Below are positions 6,489 through 9,643 of a DNA stretch of 9,643 nt, in pieces (within the stretch, counting starts at the first letter, position 1; the number at the start of each line of letters is the position of its first letter). The notes under the pieces were generated by a model. That model was not told the origin of the DNA. It did no database searches and saw nothing but the letters and a program-made list of their open reading frames with translations. Both the position numbers and the translations under genes were made by a program. The DNA is from Chryseobacterium sp. (lineage in GTDB: Bacteria > Bacteroidota > Bacteroidia > Flavobacteriales > Weeksellaceae), in assembly GCA_017989575.1 (NCBI GenBank), contig JAGNPP010000077.1, positions 1-9,643 of the forward strand, written 5' to 3'.

Positions 6489-7364
6489 TTGGATAAAAAT
6501 TTCATTCAGCGTACCATTTCCGGGCTTATTTATGTTCTCGTCATTGCGATTTGCACCACACCTTTAGGAGAATACCTCTTCAGCAGTTTTCGGCCGGAAG
6601 TAAAGCAACAATATCTTTTCTATGGATTGATTACATTCTTCCTTGTAGTAGGACTTTATGAATGTATGAAGATTATGAAATTTGATAACAGCATCTACAA
6701 GTGGCTGGTCTTCCCTATTGCTGCATTTATCTATTATAAATTTACAAAACGATTTTTCTACCACGGTTTCTTCTTTGATGTCAACTTCAGCGAGATGTTG
6801 TCTTTGGCATTAATTCCAATAGCTACGATTACACTTTTCAAATATTCTCGTGAACTTTATTTCGAAAATGGCAAATTGATTTTTACTGTGGTTTACTTAG
6901 CTTTGCCTTTCGGTTTTGCATTAGGATTACCAAAATTTAGTACACTTGACCCGGAAAAATCTTTTACTTTAGAAGTTTTTATGCTCTTCGTTTTGATTTG
7001 GAGCAGTGATACTTTCGCTTATTTAACTGGAAAATTCTTTGGAAAACATAAAATGGCACCGAGAATTTCTCCTAAGAAAACTTGGGAAGGATTTGCGGGT
7101 GGCGTTGTTCTCACATTGATTTTAGGATTCTTCGTAGAGCAGTATTTTCCTGAGTTGAGAGGCAATTGGATGATTGTCGGATTGTTGATTTCTATCTTTG
7201 CACCATTGGGAGATTTGGTAGAAAGTCAGCTAAAGCGTAGTTTTGCGGTTAAGGACAGTGGAAACATTATTCCTGGTCACGGCGGTGTTTTGGATAGGCT
7301 AGATAGTTTTATCATTTGTGCGCCAGTGATTTACTTATATTTTATTTTAGAAAAATTAGTTTAA
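6489..7364 (+). CDS. cdsA: phosphatidate cytidylyltransferase (CDP-diacylglycerol synthase)
   Basis: This integral membrane enzyme converts phosphatidic acid and CTP to CDP-diacylglycerol, the precursor of all major phospholipids. The 291 residues are hydrophobic, with about seven or eight membrane spans (for example about 11-27, 43-58, 72-84, 103-118, 130-148, 160-180, 202-218, 227-240 and 273-287). The family signature is complete at 246-272: SQLKR, KDSG, then PGHGGVLDRLD, whose acidic and basic residues bind Mg and CTP-phosphate. SPKKTWEG (194-201) is a second conserved motif. The start codon is TTG: the frame is open back to the LUD stop at 6477-6479, contains no ATG/GTG before TTG 6489, and the resulting MDKNFIQRTISGLIY fits the family N-terminus. 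The next Met (residue 60) would remove the first spans. The gap to psd is 9 nt. Confidence 0.95.
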   Translation: MDKNFIQRTISGLIYVLVIAICTTPLGEYLFSSFRPEVKQQYLFYGLITFFLVVGLYECMKIMKFDNSIYKWLVFPIAAFIYYKFTKRFFYHGFFFDVNFSEMLSLALIPIATITLFKYSRELYFENGKLIFTVVYLALPFGFALGLPKFSTLDPEKSFTLEVFMLFVLIWSSDTFAYLTGKFFGKHKMAPRISPKKTWEGFAGGVVLTLILGFFVEQYFPELRGNWMIVGLLISIFAPLGDLVESQLKRSFAVKDSGNIIPGHGGVLDRLDSFIICAPVIYLYFILEKLV

Positions 7365-7373
7365 AAACGACTT

Positions 7374-8027
7374 ATGAAACTACATAAAGAATCAAAAGGA
7401 ACCCTGATTGTTGCAATTCTGTTCATTGCATTTGTCGGAACCATATCCATTTATTATTTACATTTATGGTCATTGGTGATTTTAATTCCACTTTTAGTAA
7501 TGTTGGGATTGATTTTCTGGTTTTTCCGAGTTCCAACAAGAGCCATTTTGGACCACACAGAAAACGTGATTGCACCCGTTGATGGAAAAGTGGTAATGAT
7601 AAAAGAAGTTTTCGAAGATGAAGTTTTGAAAGCTAATTGTATTCAGGTTTCTATTTTTATGTCGCCTTTGAACGTTCATATCTGTCGCTATCCTGTGAGT
7701 GGAGAGGTGAATTACAAAAAGTATCACCCAGGAAAATATCTCGTTGCTTGGCACGAAAAATCTTCGACAGAAAACGAAAGAACAACGGTTGCTGTGCAAA
7801 GTTTAACCAATCATCAAGTCGTTTTCCGCCAGATTGCGGGTTATGTGGCGCGAAGAATTGTTTTCTATTGTAATGTTCAGGATGAGGCAAAAGCTGGTCA
7901 CGAATTCGGGTTCATCAAGTTCGGTTCTAGAATGGATGTTTTTCTTCCTTTGGATACAGAAATCCTTTGTAAAATTGGAGATAAAACAAAAGGCGGTTTA
8001 GATGTTATCGCAAGAATGAGAGATTGA
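7374..8027 (+). CDS. psd: phosphatidylserine decarboxylase, short (archaeal-type) proenzyme
   Basis: This enzyme decarboxylates phosphatidylserine to phosphatidylethanolamine, the main lipid of Bacteroidota membranes. The 217-residue length matches the short form of the family. Two N-terminal membrane spans (about 9-28 and 32-51) anchor it. The catalytic core shows APVDGKV (67-73, Asp70), SPLNVHICRYPVSG (97-110, His102) and KFGSRMDVFLP (182-192). Self-cleavage is expected between Gly184 and Ser185, with Ser185 becoming the pyruvoyl cofactor of the small alpha chain. Asp70-His102-Ser185 fit the processing triad. It directly follows cdsA with 9 nt between, consistent with one transcript. The phosphatidylserine synthase that links the two steps is not in the window. 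A terminator lies 22 nt after the stop. Confidence 0.95.
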   Translation: MKLHKESKGTLIVAILFIAFVGTISIYYLHLWSLVILIPLLVMLGLIFWFFRVPTRAILDHTENVIAPVDGKVVMIKEVFEDEVLKANCIQVSIFMSPLNVHICRYPVSGEVNYKKYHPGKYLVAWHEKSSTENERTTVAVQSLTNHQVVFRQIAGYVARRIVFYCNVQDEAKAGHEFGFIKFGSRMDVFLPLDTEILCKIGDKTKGGLDVIARMRD

Positions 8028-8048
8028 TTTTTCATTAATATAAAATTC

Positions 8049-8080
8049 AAAAGAGGCGTAATTTTTAAGTCTCTTTTTTT
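8049..8080 (+). terminator. rho-independent terminator after psd
   Basis: AAAAGAGGC (8049-8057) pairs with GTCTCTTTT (8069-8077) in a 9-bp stem including one G-T wobble, with an 11-nt AT-rich loop and a T run at 8074-8080. It begins 22 nt after the psd stop codon and closes the LUD-cdsA-psd transcript. Confidence 0.8.
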
Positions 8081-8161
8081 GTTTAATCCAGAGAATTGAC
8101 GGTTTGGTCGGAATTATTTACCATTCGGTCTAATGTTTTTCGTAATGAGAATTTGGCGTTC

Positions 8162-8169
8162 TAAATTTG
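8162..8169 (+). promoter_or_regulatory. -7 box (TAAATTTG) for the secreted hydrolase gene
   Basis: TAAATTTG fits TAnnTTTG exactly and lies 23 nt before the ATG, which would give a leader of about 17 nt. No TTG sits at a good -33 distance. Placement after the psd terminator supports a separate promoter for the hydrolase. Confidence 0.5.
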
Positions 8170-8192
8170 AATCATAATTAACAATCAAACTT

Positions 8193-8987
8193 ATGAAAAC
8201 ATCATTATTCTTCTCATTGTTCCTCATCTTATTATCAATTTTTTCCAAAGCTCAAATGGATGACAAGTTCTACCAGCCGAAGAAAGAAATGAAAACTTTG
8301 GAATTCAAAAACATCGAAAATATAAGCCTGCCAGTAGAAAGCGACACCATTACAGCAGTTGTTTTGAAGCCAGAATCAAAATCAATTAAGAAAACAATTA
8401 TATTCTTTCACGGCGCAGGAGGAAATATGTCAACTTATCAATACATCACAAAACCGTTAGTGGAAAATGGGTTCCAAGTCGTGATGGTTGACGTAAGAGG
8501 TTACGGAAAATCAACCGGGAAACCAACGCACCTGAATGTCGCAGAAGATGGCCAAAAAATGTTCGACTATCTATTAACTAGAAAAGATATTCAGAATACG
8601 AAAATTTATCTTTATGGCGCGTCTTTGGGTTCTCAGGTTTCAACACATTTGGCTAAAGATAATCAAGCGAAAATTTCAGGTTTGATTTTGGACGGCGGAA
8701 TGTCCTCCTTCACAGATATTGCTATTCGCTTCAAGCCAGAAATGAAAGATATTATCGAAAAATATGTGACTTCACCCTACTCCGCAAAGGAAGATGTGAA
8801 ATCTTTGAATGGTCTTCCAAAATTGTTCATCTACAGCAAAGGCGACTCCACTGTTCCTTTCGAACACGGACAAGTGATTTACAACAATGCGCCAGAGCCA
8901 AAACAGTTTTTAGAATTTTCCGGAGAACATATTCAGGCAATGGTTGTGGATAAGGATAGAATACTGAAAGCAATCAACTCCTTGTAA
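8193..8987 (+). CDS. exported alpha/beta hydrolase (serine aminopeptidase/lipase-like fold)
   Basis: The protein has 264 residues, with a clear Sec signal peptide: MKTS, a hydrophobic stretch (5-17), and likely cleavage in SKA|Q after residue 20, leaving an N-terminal Gln. It is therefore periplasmic or secreted. The alpha/beta-hydrolase fold is shown by HGAGGNMSTY (73-82, oxyanion-hole region), VDVRGYGKSTG (99-109), the nucleophile elbow GASLG (142-146, Ser144), Asp218 in SKGDSTVPFEHG and His246 in SGEHIQAM, giving a complete Ser-Asp-His triad. There is no lipobox or C-terminal sorting domain. The fold covers esterases, peptidases and thioesterases, and the sequence does not settle the substrate. 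It has its own likely promoter and terminator, so it appears to be a single-gene unit. Confidence 0.88.
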   Translation: MKTSLFFSLFLILLSIFSKAQMDDKFYQPKKEMKTLEFKNIENISLPVESDTITAVVLKPESKSIKKTIIFFHGAGGNMSTYQYITKPLVENGFQVVMVDVRGYGKSTGKPTHLNVAEDGQKMFDYLLTRKDIQNTKIYLYGASLGSQVSTHLAKDNQAKISGLILDGGMSSFTDIAIRFKPEMKDIIEKYVTSPYSAKEDVKSLNGLPKLFIYSKGDSTVPFEHGQVIYNNAPEPKQFLEFSGEHIQAMVVDKDRILKAINSL

Positions 8988-8991
8988 TGAA

Positions 8992-9026
8992 AAAGGAAAT
9001 CAAATTTGATTTCCTTTAATTTTTTT
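8992..9026. terminator. bidirectional terminator: perfect 26-nt palindrome plus T-runs
   Basis: Bases 8992-9004 (AAAGGAAATCAAA) are the exact reverse complement of 9005-9017, making a 26-nt perfect palindrome. On the plus strand it starts 5 nt after the hydrolase stop and is followed by TTTAATTTTTTT. On the minus strand it follows the DoxX gene and is trailed by TTTTTCATT. It therefore suits termination of both convergent transcripts. Confidence 0.85.
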
Positions 9027-9396
9027 AACTAATCAGAGCTTCATATTTTTTGCGATTATCAATTAAAATCCAAAGATTTACAGCGGCAAAAACCAATGCA
9101 ATCACAATTCCTTCTGGTGCTTTCGTGAAATTGTGTAGAACTATTCCTACCATTATAGGTAAAATTACAATAGCACCCAAAGCTCTCGTTTTTGGAAAGA
9201 TAAATAAAGCGCCTCCAATTATTTCCACTGCACCGACCAACGGCATTATCCAACTCAATTCTTCAAAAGCAGCGAATGATTTTTTCATAGATTCTGTAAG
9301 TTCTGGCATTGGCATATAATGAAAGAACTTGTCCATTCCGGCATTGATGAACATCAATCCGAAAAGGAGGCAAAGGATAAATTTAATGTATTTCAT
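9025..9396 (-). CDS. DoxX-family small integral membrane protein
   Basis: The 123-residue, strongly hydrophobic protein has four predicted membrane spans (about 3-20, 48-67, 72-89 and 95-113), the layout of DoxX/DoxD-like and MauE-like proteins. Supporting sequence features are the first-span motif LLFGLMFINAGMDKFFHY, with the polar/charged residues N18, G20, D22 and K23, and the glycine-rich VGAVEIIGGALFIFPKTRALGA region (54-75). The start ATG is preceded by a perfect -7-like box at about 16 nt. Some family members are linked to thiosulfate:quinone oxidoreductase or to redox/sulfur stress complexes, but generic four-helix members such as this have no assigned role. It is convergent with the hydrolase and shares its terminator; no functional link is apparent. 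Confidence 0.8.
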   Translation of the reverse strand: MKYIKFILCLLFGLMFINAGMDKFFHYMPMPELTESMKKSFAAFEELSWIMPLVGAVEIIGGALFIFPKTRALGAIVILPIMVGIVLHNFTKAPEGIVIALVFAAVNLWILIDNRKKYEALIS

Positions 9397-9412
9397 AACA
9401 ATTATTTTTTTT

Positions 9413-9420
9413 CAAATTTA
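9413..9420 (-). promoter_or_regulatory. -7 box (TAAATTTG on minus strand) for the DoxX gene
   Basis: Read on the minus strand, 9420 to 9413 is TAAATTTG, an exact TAnnTTTG match ending 16 nt before the DoxX start codon. No matching -33 TTG is visible further upstream. The position and orientation are as expected for this gene's promoter. Confidence 0.5.
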
Positions 9421-9537
9421 AAATAAAAACTAATTTGGTGTTTAATTTTAATAAAAATGAAATTTTCAAAAAAATAGTTGAATTCGTAAACAGAGCTTTA
9501 AAAAAATATTATCTTTACCCGTAGTGCATTATAAAAA

Positions 9538-9605
9538 AGGTTATTCATAATACGAAAAATTCGTATATTGTATTGACTACCAATCAAATACATAATGAAT
9601 AACCT
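9538..9605. promoter_or_regulatory. nested inverted repeats at the start of the right-edge gene (possible operator)
   Basis: The outer repeat is AGGTATTCAT-like: AGGTTATTCAT (9538-9548) is the exact reverse complement of ATGAATAACCT (9595-9605), which includes the start codon of the edge gene. Inside lies a tighter palindrome, ATACGAA (9550-9556), spacer AAA, TTCGTAT (9560-9566). An extra copy of half-site AATTCGTA occurs at 9481-9488. The inner palindrome abuts TATATTG (9564-9570), a possible weak -7 element, so a bound repressor would cover the promoter. In RNA the outer repeat could hide the start codon. Confidence 0.45.
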
Positions 9606-9643
9606 AGATGCAATTTACAATTTTATTTTAAATGAATTAAAGA
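9595..9643 (+). CDS. 5' end of an unidentified gene, cut by the window edge
   Basis: ATG at 9595 opens a frame that runs to the window end and encodes MNNLDAIYNFILNELK. It is too short to assign a family. Support for it being a real gene is the ATG placed after an AT-rich regulatory-looking spacer with dyad symmetry, the divergent arrangement with the DoxX gene, and a plausible amphipathic helix. The 198-nt spacer before it (9397-9594) contains the DoxX promoter, a 3' region with inverted repeats and otherwise only AT-rich sequence. Confidence 0.45.
   Translation, partial: MNNLDAIYNFILNELK

Noticed and set aside
8099..8160. Possible small RNA or leader in the spacer before the hydrolase gene
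   Set aside because: TTCGG-like words recur there, but no stable stem, T-run or open frame supports a transcript separate from the hydrolase gene.
9538..9605. Outer inverted repeat as the terminal repeat of an insertion sequence
   Set aside because: Only 68 nt lie between the outer ends, there is no transposase frame, and no flanking target-site duplication is evident, so an operator or RNA fold is more likely.

Overview
The window looks like chromosomal core DNA from a member of the Flavobacteriia, most likely near Chryseobacterium/Epilithonimonas (Weeksellaceae). The evidence is the low GC content, promoter-like TAnnTTTG boxes close to start codons, few Shine-Dalgarno sites, and a gene order (rsfS-ftsH-LUD-cdsA-psd beside birA) that I recall from that group but could not check here.

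Layout. At 1-204 is the C-terminal end of a probable DUF4296-type lipoprotein. It is followed by tgt (tRNA queuosine base exchange, 266-1396) and an LptF/LptG-type lipopolysaccharide export permease (1464-2558). A monofunctional biotin ligase, birA, lies on the minus strand (2613-3323), convergent with lptG and divergent from rsfS. Next on the plus strand are rsfS (ribosome silencing factor, 3412-3774) and ftsH (membrane AAA+ zinc protease, 3814-5775), closed by a clear intrinsic terminator (5802-5827). A second plus-strand block carries a LUD-domain protein (5934-6479), cdsA (CDP-diacylglycerol synthase, 6489-7364) and psd (phosphatidylserine decarboxylase, 7374-8027), with 9-nt gaps and a terminator at 8049-8080. 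A secreted alpha/beta hydrolase (8193-8987) and a minus-strand DoxX-family membrane protein (9025-9396) converge on a perfect 26-nt palindrome that probably terminates both. The right edge (9397-9643) is AT-rich, holds two nested inverted repeats, and ends in the first 16 codons of an unidentified gene.

How the genes fit together. Much of the content concerns envelope and membrane upkeep: LPS export (lptG), membrane protein quality control (ftsH) and phosphatidylethanolamine synthesis (cdsA, psd). Translation-related functions (tgt, rsfS) and biotin attachment (birA) are interspersed. The phospholipid genes are likely one transcript led by the LUD-domain gene, whose role is unknown.

No defence system, CRISPR array, IS element, RNA gene or clearly new biosynthetic system is visible. 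The points most worth a second look are the apparently split N-terminus of the LUD gene, the loss of all three zinc cysteines in Tgt, the TTG start of cdsA, and the nested palindromes at the right edge.
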